Assembly: GCA_963281255.1 (NCBI GenBank)
Contig: OY725497.1
Coordinates: 3,588,968-3,652,967, forward strand
Direction: 5' to 3'
From: Aphrocallistes beatrix
Taxonomy: Eukaryota > Porifera > Hexactinellida > Sceptrulophora > Aphrocallistidae
Length of the DNA stretch: 64,000 nt
Below the pieces are notes generated by a model, which saw only the letters and a list, made by a program, of their open reading frames with translations, ran no database searches and had not been told where the DNA came from. The translations under genes were made by a program, and so were the position numbers. Below, piece by piece: positions 42,668 to 52,123 of this stretch; position 1 is the first letter of the stretch, and each line of letters opens with the position of its first letter.

Positions 42668-43011
42668 AAGCATGCTGCGTCTTGATTTACAGCATGCTGC
42701 GTTTTAATTCTCAGCATACTGGGATTTAATTCTCAGCATGCTGCGATTTAATTCTCAGCATGCTGCGATTTAAATCTCAGCATGCTACGATTTAATTCTC
42801 AGCATACTGGGATTTAATTCTCAGCATGCTGCGATTTAAATCTCAGCATGCTGCGATTTAATTCTCAGCATGCTGCGTTTTAATTCTCAGCATGCTGGGA
42901 TTTAATTCTCAGCATGCTGCGATTTAATTCTCAGCATGCTGGGATTTAATTCTCAGCATGCTGGGATTTAATTCTCAGCATGCTGGGATTTAATTCTCAG
43001 CATGCTGCGTT
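42668..43011. repeat. 22-bp satellite array, about 15 units
   Basis: The unit is TCAGCATGCTGCGATTTAATTC with G/C (CTGCG/CTGGG) and few other variants. Each unit holds the palindrome AGCATGCT. The array is head to tail without spacers and sits between copy B of the dispersed repeat and the next repeat family. Confidence 0.92.
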
Positions 43012-43019
43012 TTCTCAAA

Positions 43020-43765
43020 ATAGGCTAGAGATTTGCTTCCAACGGGTGACATGGGGTTTTCAGGGGTGTAGATTTCGAATATCATATTTTCGGATCCATA
43101 TGAGAAATTATTCGTTAACTTTTTACATATTTATATAAAATAAAAAAATCCCAAAATAGGTTAGATTGAGTAACTTCAGGCGCCCGCAGGGCGACTCTGC
43201 GGATACGAAGTGTTCGCAAGCCGCGCAGCGCAAGTAAGCGAAGCGCGCTTGTTGTTATTAATACTTCAAAGCCACAACTTATGTTTGATATCTTAAATGT
43301 ATTTATTATAGTGTATGGCTATAAAAAAGATTATCTGCATATTTTCACACCTTTATATACATATTTTCACACCATTTGATGAATTTTGAAAAATATGCCA
43401 GAAACTTGCTTTAAACGGTCGACATGGGGTTTTCAGGGGTGTAGATTTCGAACATCATATTTTCAGATCTATATGATAAATTATTTGTTAACTTTTGTTT
43501 ACAATAGATACATAAAGTAAATAAATTGCAAAATGGGCTAGAGTCTAGCTTCCAACGGTTGACATGGGGTTTTAAGTGCTGTAGATTTTGAATATTATAT
43601 TTTCGGATCCATATGAGAAATTATTCGTCGACCTTTGTTTACAATATTTATTTAAAGGAAATTCCAAAATATGTTTGATTGAGTGATTCCAGGCGCCCGC
43701 AGGGCGACTCTGCGGACACGCAGTGTCCGCAAGCCGCGTAGCGCAAGCAAGCGAAGCGTGCTTGT
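43020..43765. repeat. Three units of a second repeat family with a GC-rich hairpin end
   Basis: A shared block (GACATGGGGTTTTCAGGGGT, then TAGATTTCGAA and ATATCATATTTTCGGATC) occurs at about 43047, 43423 and 43552. Two of the units are followed by a GC-rich block (43178-43252 and 43691-43765) containing GGCGCCCGCAGGGCG and ending GCGAAGCGCGCTTGT, the reverse complement of the GC-rich start of the CRE repeat. A diverged inverted copy of the body lies at about 45270-45420. Confidence 0.75.
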
Positions 43766-43857
43766 ATTGACTAAATGTCGAAAGGGCTGCCCGGTTGAGA
43801 GAGGTGCCCGGATATCGAGGTCCGGATAAGAGAGGTTCGAGTGTATGATACCAGGGA

Positions 43858-44240
43858 TTTACTTGCTACTTACTACCTTTTTATTTTTTTGGAGGAAAAT
43901 AAAAGGTAGTAAGTAAATATTCTGGATGGCGAGCAAAAAAAAAGTAGCAAGTAAATTTTCCGGACACCCGGATGAAATGGACATGGTTAAATTAAGAAAA
44001 TTCTGAGTCTGAAATGCTCAAATATTTCTGCAAATCGCTCGATGCGCCCTCGTTTCGATTTTATACTATCAATAATTTCTTCCCCTCACGCCAACTAAAT
44101 GCCGGTCAAAAAATAAGTAGCAAGTAAAAAAAAAGTAGTGAGTGAGTAAAACTAAATCTAGAATGGAGGAAAAAATAAAGTAGCAAGTAAACGGTGGGCA
44201 AAAAAAAATCCGTACAACTTTTTTTTGCCAGTTCTGGAAT
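43858..44240. repeat. Repeat with multiple AGTAGCAAGTAAA motifs
   Basis: At least five direct or inverted copies of (A)nGTAGYAAGTAAA and its complement TTTACTTGCTACTT, with an inverted pair around 43868-43918. The start and end read CCAGGGATTTACTTGC and CCAGTTCTGGAATCCCTG, suggesting inverted termini. Non-coding; the family is not recognised. Confidence 0.55.
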
Positions 44241-44490
44241 CCCTGAGTGTATCAACATGAATACTATTTGTATGGAGGTTTCCGTGGTGGTCGAATATTT
44301 TTATCCGAGTAGTATACAAAATCATGATTTTTTATTTGTTTATCAGAGATATCAGTTATGAAAGCCTACCTCAACCACACAGAGAGAATGCGGACTAACT
44401 GGTTAATCACTATATTTAGATCATAAGCGAATTAAGATATGAAAAGTTGGAAATCCAGAGCATCCAATACTCTAGTATACTGGCGGATAC

Positions 44491-44500
44491 TATATATAAA
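44491..44500 (+). promoter_or_regulatory. TATA box of the second PPxY membrane-protein gene
   Basis: TATATATAAA about 50 bp before the ATG at 44551, in a context shared with the first paralogue's promoter. Confidence 0.6.
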
Positions 44501-44550
44501 TCCGAGAGAAGTAACTTGATATAGGAAAGCAGAGTACCGTTGAACTAAAT

Positions 44551-45012
44551 ATGAAGCTGACAATACTAACCATCCTACTCGCAATTTGTATACTACTAAT
44601 GTACACGGGTCCTGTGGAGTCCGGAGGTGGAGAAGATAGAAGTGGAGAAGATAGAGGTGGAGAAGACAGGGGTGGAGAATACGGAGGTGGGAGAGGTGGA
44701 ACTAGAACTGGGAACGGTGGATCGAGGGTTTCCATTAGTGGTGACGGTTTCAGCAGCGGCAATGGTACACTTAATAATATCACTATTGCAGCATCAATTA
44801 TCGGGGGAGGAGTTGGTGCGATACTCTTGGTAAGTGGGGTAGCCCTCGTAGGATATTACATCTTTAAATGCTGCCGTTGGTCAATCAAACAGCTGATACC
44901 TGCAAGGAAGCCGAAGACGGAAGTAAACAGTCAGGATGTGAAAGGGAACTATGAATACAATAACAAAATAGAAGAAGAGTGCCCACCTCCCTATGAGCAG
45001 TACAAGCAGTAA
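44551..45012 (+). CDS. Small type I membrane protein with Gly/Glu/Asp/Arg-rich ectodomain and C-terminal PPPY motif (paralogue 2)
   Basis: A 153-residue product. The signal peptide MKLTILTILLAICILLM and the segment MYTGPVES are nearly identical to paralogue 1. The ectodomain repeat differs: here it is built of SGED/RGGED units, acidic rather than basic. SISGDGFSSGNGTL is conserved, followed by a Gly-rich TM helix (about 82-106), a basic Cys-Arg-Trp stop-transfer, and a tail with KTEVNSQDVKGNYEYNNKIEEECPPPYEQYKQ split by few changes from paralogue 1. The PPPY end is identical. Flanking DNA is also duplicated (about 44350-45092 against 38000-38757). Probably an adaptor or trafficking protein that recruits WW-domain ligases; this is inferred from the motif only. 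Confidence 0.75.
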   Translation: MKLTILTILLAICILLMYTGPVESGGGEDRSGEDRGGEDRGGEYGGGRGGTRTGNGGSRVSISGDGFSSGNGTLNNITIAASIIGGGVGAILLVSGVALVGYYIFKCCRWSIKQLIPARKPKTEVNSQDVKGNYEYNNKIEEECPPPYEQYKQ

Positions 45013-45746
45013 AGCACATCAAGTATAATGAGTTACTTGTTAACTTGTAATGCTAATCTATCTCATTAACCTTGTGTATTTTGTAATAACTCTTTTATTA
45101 ACCTTATGATGCTTGGATTGTTTTAATTATTACAAGATCGCTTTGCGCACTTTGGTGGTGTGGCTAGCGAACACCTTGTGTCCGCGATCTGGGTGCCTGG
45201 GCACATCAACGAGTTCAGAGGCCCCTATGGTGCCAAATATTGATTACTTTCACTAATCAATTTCAAATTTGCTTACTTTATGAACCAATTGTAAACAAAA
45301 CAAACAAAATATTTATCATATCGTCTCGAAAATATGATATTCGGATTCTATACCCATAAAAACTCCAAGTCAGCCATTGAAAGCTAGTCGAGCATATTTT
45401 CAAAATTCGTCTAAAGGTGCGGAAATATGTATTTTTGCTTAAAGAACACAGTTTAGTTGCCAAAATTATGGTACGTCCATTCGGTATTTCGCTTGTTTTC
45501 TCACACATTTGAAGAACCTTATGGTCTATATCTTTGATGATGATATCGCTTTTACTTGTGTACATTCCACTAATGTTTTTACTAAGATGTAAACAAGATA
45601 CATTCATTGAAATGACGTCAATCAGTCTTGAATACCTGACACAACAAATGATGAAGCATCTCTAGCCTCTTCTACATGAGAATTTGCAGGCGAAAACATT
45701 CCTATCCCTACACGAACAGTCAACCCTAATCTAATTTTATTAAATT

Positions 45747-46172
45747 ACAAGCGCGCTTCGCTTGCTTTCGCTGCGCGGATGGCGGATACTTTGTGTCCGC
45801 CGGAGGCACATTGATTAATTATAAGGTAGATAACATCTCAGAGTGATGAGTCATCATTTTTTGATGATAGCTGTAACGCATGTGAAGAATATTAATATAC
45901 ACATTCAATTAAAATTTCAGCTTTCTATCACCTAAAATGGCTGAGTTATAGTTGAAAAACTGAAATTTCTAATTACAAAAAAAAAGGTGACAATGACGCC
46001 ATAATTCCATGATGAGCCGACATTTTCGTCTGAGGTCAGTACTTAGTGGAGCCATAGCCAAAAGACTCCCACATGCCAAAAATCAGCTTTCTGCACCTGG
46101 CAGTTTCTTCAATCAATTCGTTACAGATATATATATACACAAACATTAAGCGAGTTTTAATAGTAAGGATTT
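45747..46172 (+). repeat. CRE/AP-1 dispersed repeat, copy C (internally deleted)
   Basis: Starts ACAAGCGCGCTTCGCTTGC, retains the AP-1 site TGAGTCA at 45847-45853, lacks the first CRE and has a mutated second one (TGACGCCA). It keeps the shared 3' part (CCACATGCCAAAAATCAGC, short TA run, TTTTAATAGTAAGGATT). A degenerate GC-rich end also occurs at 45132-45205. Confidence 0.85.
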
Positions 46173-46208
46173 AAATCGTCTCCATTTCTACACGCCAAAT
46201 ACACTACT

Positions 46209-46395
46209 ACAGTCGACTCCGCTTAATAGGGTCACATCGGTCAGAGGACATGGCTTGATTAAAAGCGGAGAGAACCCTAATAACCGAAAATATTTTGTAA
46301 TAGCTAGTTCCTATGTGTGAGAACTATTCCGGTCCTACCAAAAGTGGTCCGATTAAGCGGTTGGCCCGATTAACGTTCCTTAACGACTGCTCAGT
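46209..46395. mobile_element. Pogo-type MITE-like element
   Basis: Begins ACAGTCGACTCCGCTTAATA and contains later inverted motifs CCGATTAAGCGG and CCCGATTAACG. A clear relative lies at 59332-59512, with the same order of motifs and similar length. The right terminus is not sharply defined. Confidence 0.55.
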
Positions 46396-46892
46396 GGAGG
46401 AAATGGTAAGAATGATATTAAACAAAGTAATATTAATATATTATTAAGTTTTTGTTATAAAACACCATATTATTCATTTCCCATTTAGAGCGAAATCAGA
46501 GAGATGCTCTTGGGATGGACATCAGAACTGTACCCTCATTTTGGCGATACTAAAGCTATAAATATGCTGAGAAAGTATTGCATAGTCTGACATGTGTTCC
46601 CTGATATATGACAGCATTAATAGAATATTAATTAATTTATTGTACTGGTTAGCGATCCAATACCTCAACACTATGCTATGGGAGACCTTTCCTGAAGAAT
46701 ATTATCTTAAATGACGATATTGAGTCGGTAAACTTAGTTTATATCACAATAGTATACCAGCCATCCCCTCCATACAAGTAGAACGATATAGCGTTTATCA
46801 AAGAGCATATAACTTATGTAGAGTACGTAACTCGTAAGTGCGTAAGGTTAGAGGTTCGGTTCCAAAAATATAAATGACCGGGTAGCCTGTTT

Positions 46893-48452
46893 TCAGGTCT
46901 TGGTGGGAGGAGGTTGAGCGGGGCGCAGCATGCGTCGGTTCATGAAGATGGCCACTTCTAACACCTGCCCGGAGTCTGGACGGTCATCCGGTTTCGCCTG
47001 GATGCAGAGGTTGACGAGCTGCCTCAGCTCAGGGGTGAAGAGGTCAGAGGGTAGCGGAGGGTAGTCGCACTTCTCAATACGCTTGCACAGCAGCATGAGG
47101 GTCATTTTATCTCCGTAAAACGGACTCTGGAACACAGACATCTCGTAGAGGAGACAGCCCAGGGACCAGATATCGGATTTGAAGCTGTACCCCACTTCAT
47201 TGATCCTCTCCGGACTCATGTAGTAAGGAGTTCCCACCAGGGAGTGCGACACCATGGTCTGAGAGGAGAAGTACCTTCCCAGGCCTAGGTCTCCCAGCTT
47301 TACGATTCCTGTGGCAGTGATGAATACGTTCGCTGGCTTAATGTCTCGGTGCATGATACGCTTGTTATGCATGTGGTTCAGCCCTGCGCACACCTGCTGG
47401 AAGTACTTCCAGATGGTCCTCTCAGGGATGAGCTTGTACTGCCGTTTGAAGTGTTTGATCATCCTGGAGAGGTCTCCGGCATCAGCTAGCTCTAGCACTA
47501 TGTTTAATTCGTTGTTCTCAATGAAAGAAGCGAGGTAGCAGATCACATTGGTGTGGTTGAGTTGCTTTAGTAAGTCGATTTCTTTAATACAATCATTACG
47601 TGACTTAGCATCTACCATCTCGAATATCTGGACTTTCTTCAGGGCGACCGTCGCGTTCAATGGTATGCATTTGGCGCGGAATACCTCACTGAACTGTCCT
47701 TTACCAATCTTCTTCTCAACCTGAAAGCAAGCCAGAAATGCGTACTCTGTCCAATCCACAAGAGTTGGATCTGCAGCCCCTTTCTCCTGGGAATCAGACG
47801 GGGATAGAGGAAACGAGGGAGAGCTGAGTTTCGAGGGAGGGACTGCGGTATCTGCAGACTGTTGGACAGGTGGAGGAGAGGGCGGGTTGGTATCCATAGG
47901 ATTGGAGGTATTAAGGGATGGGAGGTGGCTCTCCACAGGCGTAGCGGAAGGGAGAGAAGGGAGTTGTGCGTCCATTGGATTGGTGTCAGGGAGTTGAGAG
48001 GATAATGTGGAGGATTGGGACTCTGCAGGAGGGATTGAGATATACTCAGCTGGAGGAACTGGATGGAAACGAGTGGGTGGGGCAGAAGCGGGGTGTTTGG
48101 GGATACCATCCTCTCTCATATGCTCAGGTAATTGCGGTTTCGAGGGAGGAATTTCCGTGACATTGGGTGGCGTAGGGTGTTTCTGGGGAACGGGGCCGGT
48201 TGAAGCGAGAGGAAGTGGAGAGGAGTTTGTGTCCTTGAGGAGAGTTTGTGGCCTACGAGGTTGCTCATGAGGAGCTCGCGGTGCATTAGGAGGCACTCTC
48301 TGAGTTGATTGAGCAGCCCGTGTTTTGGGGGAATTCTTCTGAGCACCGGAACCGTAGAGAGAACTTGCTCCCGTGTAGCTGGTTTTAATCTTGAATGCTT
48401 GTTTAGTGCGAGAGGATTGGTCCGTATGAGAGGGTTTATTTGGGGCAGCCAT
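46893..48452 (-). CDS. NEK6/NEK7-type kinase with long N-terminal extension, nested in the PAAF1 intron
   Basis: I start at ATG 48452 (519 residues, [10 protein letters not shown]); upstream in-frame codons lack an ATG. Residues 1 to about 240 are a Pro/Ser/Thr-rich low-complexity region with repeated NPMD.. and PS.P motifs, absent from human NEK6 (313 aa) and NEK7 (302 aa). The kinase domain from about 243 is close to NEK7: [57 protein letters not shown] (the DLG typical of NEK6/7), [14 protein letters not shown] and CDYPPLPSD. Catalytic Lys, HRD Asp and DLG Asp are all present. NEK6/7 act in mitotic spindle assembly downstream of NEK9. The extension may bring regulation or localisation. Single exon, same strand as PAAF1. 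Confidence 0.92.
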   Translation of the reverse strand: MAAPNKPSHTDQSSRTKQAFKIKTSYTGASSLYGSGAQKNSPKTRAAQSTQRVPPNAPRAPHEQPRRPQTLLKDTNSSPLPLASTGPVPQKHPTPPNVTEIPPSKPQLPEHMREDGIPKHPASAPPTRFHPVPPAEYISIPPAESQSSTLSSQLPDTNPMDAQLPSLPSATPVESHLPSLNTSNPMDTNPPSPPPVQQSADTAVPPSKLSSPSFPLSPSDSQEKGAADPTLVDWTEYAFLACFQVEKKIGKGQFSEVFRAKCIPLNATVALKKVQIFEMVDAKSRNDCIKEIDLLKQLNHTNVICYLASFIENNELNIVLELADAGDLSRMIKHFKRQYKLIPERTIWKYFQQVCAGLNHMHNKRIMHRDIKPANVFITATGIVKLGDLGLGRYFSSQTMVSHSLVGTPYYMSPERINEVGYSFKSDIWSLGCLLYEMSVFQSPFYGDKMTLMLLCKRIEKCDYPPLPSDLFTPELRQLVNLCIQAKPDDRPDSGQVLEVAIFMNRRMLRPAQPPPTKT

Positions 48453-49290
48453 AAGAAATGGGATATAAAAACTAGTCAAGCGTAATACACAGCAAACAAG
48501 TCAATACGGATCCGTAGGACTCAGATCCCCAACCCTATAATCAAATTTGGTAACTAAAAAACAACCACAATTGTTTGTTTTTACAAAAAGTGTCCTCCCC
48601 CTAATTTTATAAATATACATGGTACTTTACAAAAATGTCGGTCGGCAGACCGATAGTGCAGCTCCAGTAAGCAACTTGGAACGTGAAATGTGAATATCGT
48701 AATACATCGGAAACTATTCATTTATTTCTTAAACTTTTTCTGCACACCTACCACGTGACCTAGTGAGAAAAGTCCATTTAGCCCAGACAATTTACTGGGG
48801 GAGCAAACGAATATTTTTATTGCGTGCTTGCCGCTATCACAAAAAAAGTTTATTGTTGTAAGGGAGATATTTATATTTGCCCCTTGGTTAAGAACCCCTG
48901 TACTCACTAATATGTTATGTTCTTACTTAAGTTCTTATTGAATACCGCTGCTGATTTAGAGCATTCAAAGTGTGAAATTTGAAATCTTTGAAAAGCAGTA
49001 GGCCACTTCCATTAGCCGTTGAGAACTGAGAACTTTAAACTGATTTGACGTTTTAATGGTAACATAATTACATAGTGTATGTTAGTAACTTATAAAATGC
49101 TGAAATTATTAATTTCAAAGTGACTCAAGTTATGAATAATCTGAACTGGTGCTCCTTGTCCACAAGAGATAGAAAATGCACCTCAGAACGAAGAAGTTTG
49201 CTTTCTATCCATCTCGTAAAATGAATAACATTTAGTCAGTAATTAATGCAAGTCAAATTAACGAAAGGAGAGAAACCAATTCTGAGTTTT
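48453..49290. other. PAAF1 intron segment upstream of the NEK gene
   Basis: About 840 bp that should hold the NEK6/7 promoter. No ORF of note and no repeat with defined ends was seen. Confidence 0.5.
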
Positions 49291-50146
49291 GTCCAGCCAT
49301 AGCCTACTCTAATAATGCCTCACAGTAGACTGAAAATCATGGACTAGGGATGAAGTAGTAGCCGAATGGATTAATACACGATTAGCCTAAAATCGTTAAC
49401 CATGCAGAATAGGCATTAAGAATGTATTACCAGCATATATAAACATGGTATCAAAGTACATATATCCGTTGGAAAAATTTCGATTAGTCATCATATCATT
49501 GCGCAACAGGTCATTCTAAGGACAATTTTAGCGATTTTCTAAGCTGTTTTAACCGTATTTCTAAATGGTATTAAGGTGTGATTTTTGTGTTTAACCAAGA
49601 TTAGTAAGAGTTGATTTGAAAAATTTAGAATTTTTCAATGGAATGTCGTTACATTCCCGCATGTGTAGCTACATGTGTAGATACATGTGTAGATACATGT
49701 GTAGCTACATGTGTAGCTACACGTGTAGCCACATGTGTAGCTACACGTGTAGCTACATGTGTAGCTACATGTGTAGCTACATGTGTAGCTACATGTGTAG
49801 CTACACGTGTAGCCACATGTGTAGCTACATGTGTAACCACATGTGTAGCTACATGTGTAGCTACATGTGTAGCTACACGTGTAACTACATATGTAGCTAC
49901 ATACATATGTATAAATGCATTGGAAATGTCTGATATTATATTCTAACAGGTGACAGTAGTCTAGAAAACGATTCTAACAAGTGACACTAGTCTAGAAAAA
50001 CGATTCTAACAAGTGACAGCTGAGATAATTCTAACAAATGACAACTTCAAAATTCTAACAAATGCAGGCACCTCATCCATTCGGCTATTACCGCATCCTT
50101 GGTTATTTTACTGTGAGGCATTATTAGAGTAGGCTATGGTCCAGCC
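49291..50146. mobile_element. Large inverted-repeat element with an internal E-box-like minisatellite
   Basis: The ends share about 31 bp of inverted identity (CATAGCCTACTCTAATAATG..., 49299-49329 and 50109-50139), and a second inverted match (AGCCGAATGGAT/ATCCATTCGGCT) lies inside. The interior contains the 12-bp array at 49656-49905 and then five spaced copies of ATTCTAACAA(A/G)TGACA (49942-50050). No ORF that is not an artefact of the array. The transposon class is unknown. Confidence 0.65.
49656..49905. repeat. 12-bp minisatellite, about 20 units (ACATGTGTAGCT)
   Basis: Tandem ACATGTGTAGCT with T/C alternation giving CATGTG or CACGTG. Each unit alternates an ACATGT/CACGTG palindrome with TAGCTA. 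Because 12 is divisible by 3 it produces three long spurious ORFs, one Cys-Met-rich and two Val-Ala-Thr-rich, which are not genes. Confidence 0.92.
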
Positions 50147-50354
50147 AACCATTATTGGACGACCTCAATTTTTTTTTTCCATTCCCACGGACTTCAGTTT
50201 TACAAAAGTTGGTATCTATCATTATACTAAAAATAGAATTGTAGAAAAAAGAACGATCAAGATTAACCTTAGGCAATTTTTTAAGAGAATCGTTATGTGT
50301 ATTTGGAATTAGTGGCTTCCCCCAGTTAAACATCATTATGCACAAATATCTTAC

Positions 50355-51020
50355 CTGAGCAAGCACAGCGACACAAGATCCACTTCCACAGTCCCAGAGT
50401 CTCACGCTCCCATCCAATGATGCCGATAAGACATTCTTCCCTCTCTCCACGATCTGAGTTCCAGTTACGCGAGCTCTGTGTCCCGAGAGCAGGCGAGGAC
50501 AGCTGCCGTCCGCTACAGACCAGATCCGTAGCCTGAAATCCGCGCCTCCAGTCAGCACCACCTCCCCAGAGGGGTAGAACCTACACGAGTACACGTCTCC
50601 CACGTGTCCAGACAGTTTCCGCCTCACCTGCCCCGTACCAGCCTCCCAAACCAACACCTCCCCCTCTTCTGAAGAAGAAACGCACAGACCCCCACTAGGA
50701 GACACGTCCATGCAGTTTACACCTTTGCTGTGTATCGGCCAGGTTTGTTGAGAAGATACGAACTCACACTGGACTCCCGAGGAAGTGTGAACAGCGACGA
50801 TACGATTTCTGATTTTGGGGTCGTAGGAAACATTAAAGTTCTCAGTCCCATGGATAGAAGTAACCTTCCCATTAGAATAAGAAAGTTTTAGTAGCTCATC
50901 CAGTATCTTCGAGGATTTGTCCTGTCGGTGGGAGATCCAGATACTTGGCCGTTGCTCCCTCACAGCTAAATCCCAATCTGGCTGTAGTTCTAGTATTGAA
51001 GCAGTCCGGAGATCAGCCAT
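50355..51020 (-). CDS. PAAF1: PAAF1 exon 1 (N-terminal half of the WD40 propeller)
   Basis: ATG 51020 opens 222 codons ending at the donor CTCAG|GTAAGA. It aligns with human PAAF1: QPDWDLAVRE (human QSDWAQALRK), IHSKGVNCMDVSPSGGLCVSSS, LSGHVGDVYSCRFYPSGEVVLTGGADFRLRIWS and VERGKNVLSASLDGSVRLWDCG, four WD40 blades. It joins exon 2 (36311-36835) in phase 0. The frame reads on past the donor into intron sequence without homology, to a stop at 50124. The NHL gene follows downstream on the same strand side, beyond the PAAF1 start. Confidence 0.9.
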
Positions 51021-51307
51021 TTCGAGTCTAATGTGCTATTTTAACAGATATTAAAATAATGGTGCTGGGGGCTTAGTATATAAGGCCTTATGAGTAGCAC
51101 GGCACTTCTGTGAATTCGATTCAGGTTGATTCTATTGAACAAGAACATAAAAGAAATTGAATATTACAGTTCAATTAATATATAGACAAAACTAATCATA
51201 TGACAATTGCAAGACAATGTGAAAAGAAAGTAATGTGAGCTGACAGTAAATAGGAAAGTTGCCCTGGCCTTGCTTTGTTGATGATCAACACATTTCATGA
51301 GAACTTA

Positions 51308-52123
51308 TTAGATGATGAGCAACCGATCCGGCCCTTCGCTAATAACTAGAAGAGTTTCATCGTCAAAAGCAAGCATGCTATTGGGTTTTTGAACAGGAAT
51401 TTTTTGTAGCACTTGTCCTTCGCGACTGAGAATAACAACTTCGTCCCCATAGTATCCCGCAACCAGAAAGTTGTTCCAACGATCTAACATGATTGATCTC
51501 GGAAATTTTGAATTTGTAGCGATTGATTTAACGAATGGATAGTCCATTTGGAAAAAGATGACAGTTCCTGCCAGATCATTCTGAATAACAGCGATCCTTT
51601 CTTGAGTGTAGGAAATGGAGATTGGTTTATTGAGGCTATGCTCCCCAAACATAGTTACGAACTCACAATCTTGTGTGAATATCTGCACCCGATTATTAAA
51701 CATATCGCACACAAACACGAGTCCCGTAACGTCATCTGTGGTCAAGTGGTATGGGTGTACGAATTCAGACCGTTTGCTTCCTTCATGCCCAACCCGAATA
51801 ATTCGTTTTCCATTCATGTCAAATGCACAAATGGAATGCCCAGGATTTTGCGTAATATACACTCTGTCGCGATTAATAGAGATCCCACAAGGTTGAGACA
51901 CGTCGCTCTGTAGCTTTGATAGGTAATTCCCTTCTGCTGAGAATATTAGTATTTGACTATTCGAGTGATCGGTAATGTATATGTTCGAGGTAGTCTTGTC
52001 TACAGCTAGGGCAAATAGAAAGCCGAGCTTGTCCTTCCCATCTTTTCTAGCACTTTCTACTAATCTAGGAGTCAATCTGGATTTGTAAGGACTGTCAAAG
52101 GATTCTATCTCTTCTGAATTCAT
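51308..52123 (-). CDS. NHL-repeat beta-propeller protein (271 aa)
   Basis: Single exon from ATG 52123. Six NHL-like blades of the pattern (hydrophobic)-x-V-x-D-x-x-x-x-x-hh-h-x-D-x-x-N-x-x-I/V-x-h-F are visible: ALAVDKTTSNIYITDHSNSQILIF, HLTTDDVTGLVFVCDMFNNRVQIF cut short here, and weaker ones between and after. There is no signal peptide, RING or B-box; the N-terminal 30 residues are polar. In TRIM2/3/32/71 such propellers bind RNA or protein. A free-standing NHL domain of this size is a whole propeller, so the gene need not be truncated. Confidence 0.75.
   Translation of the reverse strand: MNSEEIESFDSPYKSRLTPRLVESARKDGKDKLGFLFALAVDKTTSNIYITDHSNSQILIFSAEGNYLSKLQSDVSQPCGISINRDRVYITQNPGHSICAFDMNGKRIIRVGHEGSKRSEFVHPYHLTTDDVTGLVFVCDMFNNRVQIFTQDCEFVTMFGEHSLNKPISISYTQERIAVIQNDLAGTVIFFQMDYPFVKSIATNSKFPRSIMLDRWNNFLVAGYYGDEVVILSREGQVLQKIPVQKPNSMLAFDDETLLVISEGPDRLLII

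Noticed and set aside
42668..43011. CRISPR-like array
   Set aside because: No spacers: units are contiguous 22-bp satellite repeats in eukaryotic DNA.
45278..45607. 109-codon minus-strand ORF
   Set aside because: Overlaps an inverted, diverged copy of the GACATGGGGTTTT repeat.
46820..46862. Possible tRNA B box (GGTTCGGTTCC)
   Set aside because: No A box or cloverleaf fits upstream.
48453..48479. Upstream extension of the NEK frame
   Set aside because: The nine extra codons begin with TTG; the first ATG is at 48452.
49616..49946. Cys/Met-rich and Val/Ala/Thr-rich repetitive proteins
   Set aside because: Products of a 12-bp tandem DNA repeat read in three frames on both strands; not conserved coding sequence.
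50124..50354. Extension of PAAF1 exon 1 to the stop at 50124
   Set aside because: Sequence after the strong donor at 50354 has no WD40 similarity, and exon 2 continues the protein exactly.
51068..51125. tRNA-like segment with A-box- and B-box-like words (GGCTTAGTATATAAGGC, TTCGATTCAGG)
   Set aside because: I could not form an acceptor stem or a clear anticodon arm, and the B box departs from consensus; at most a tRNA-derived relic.
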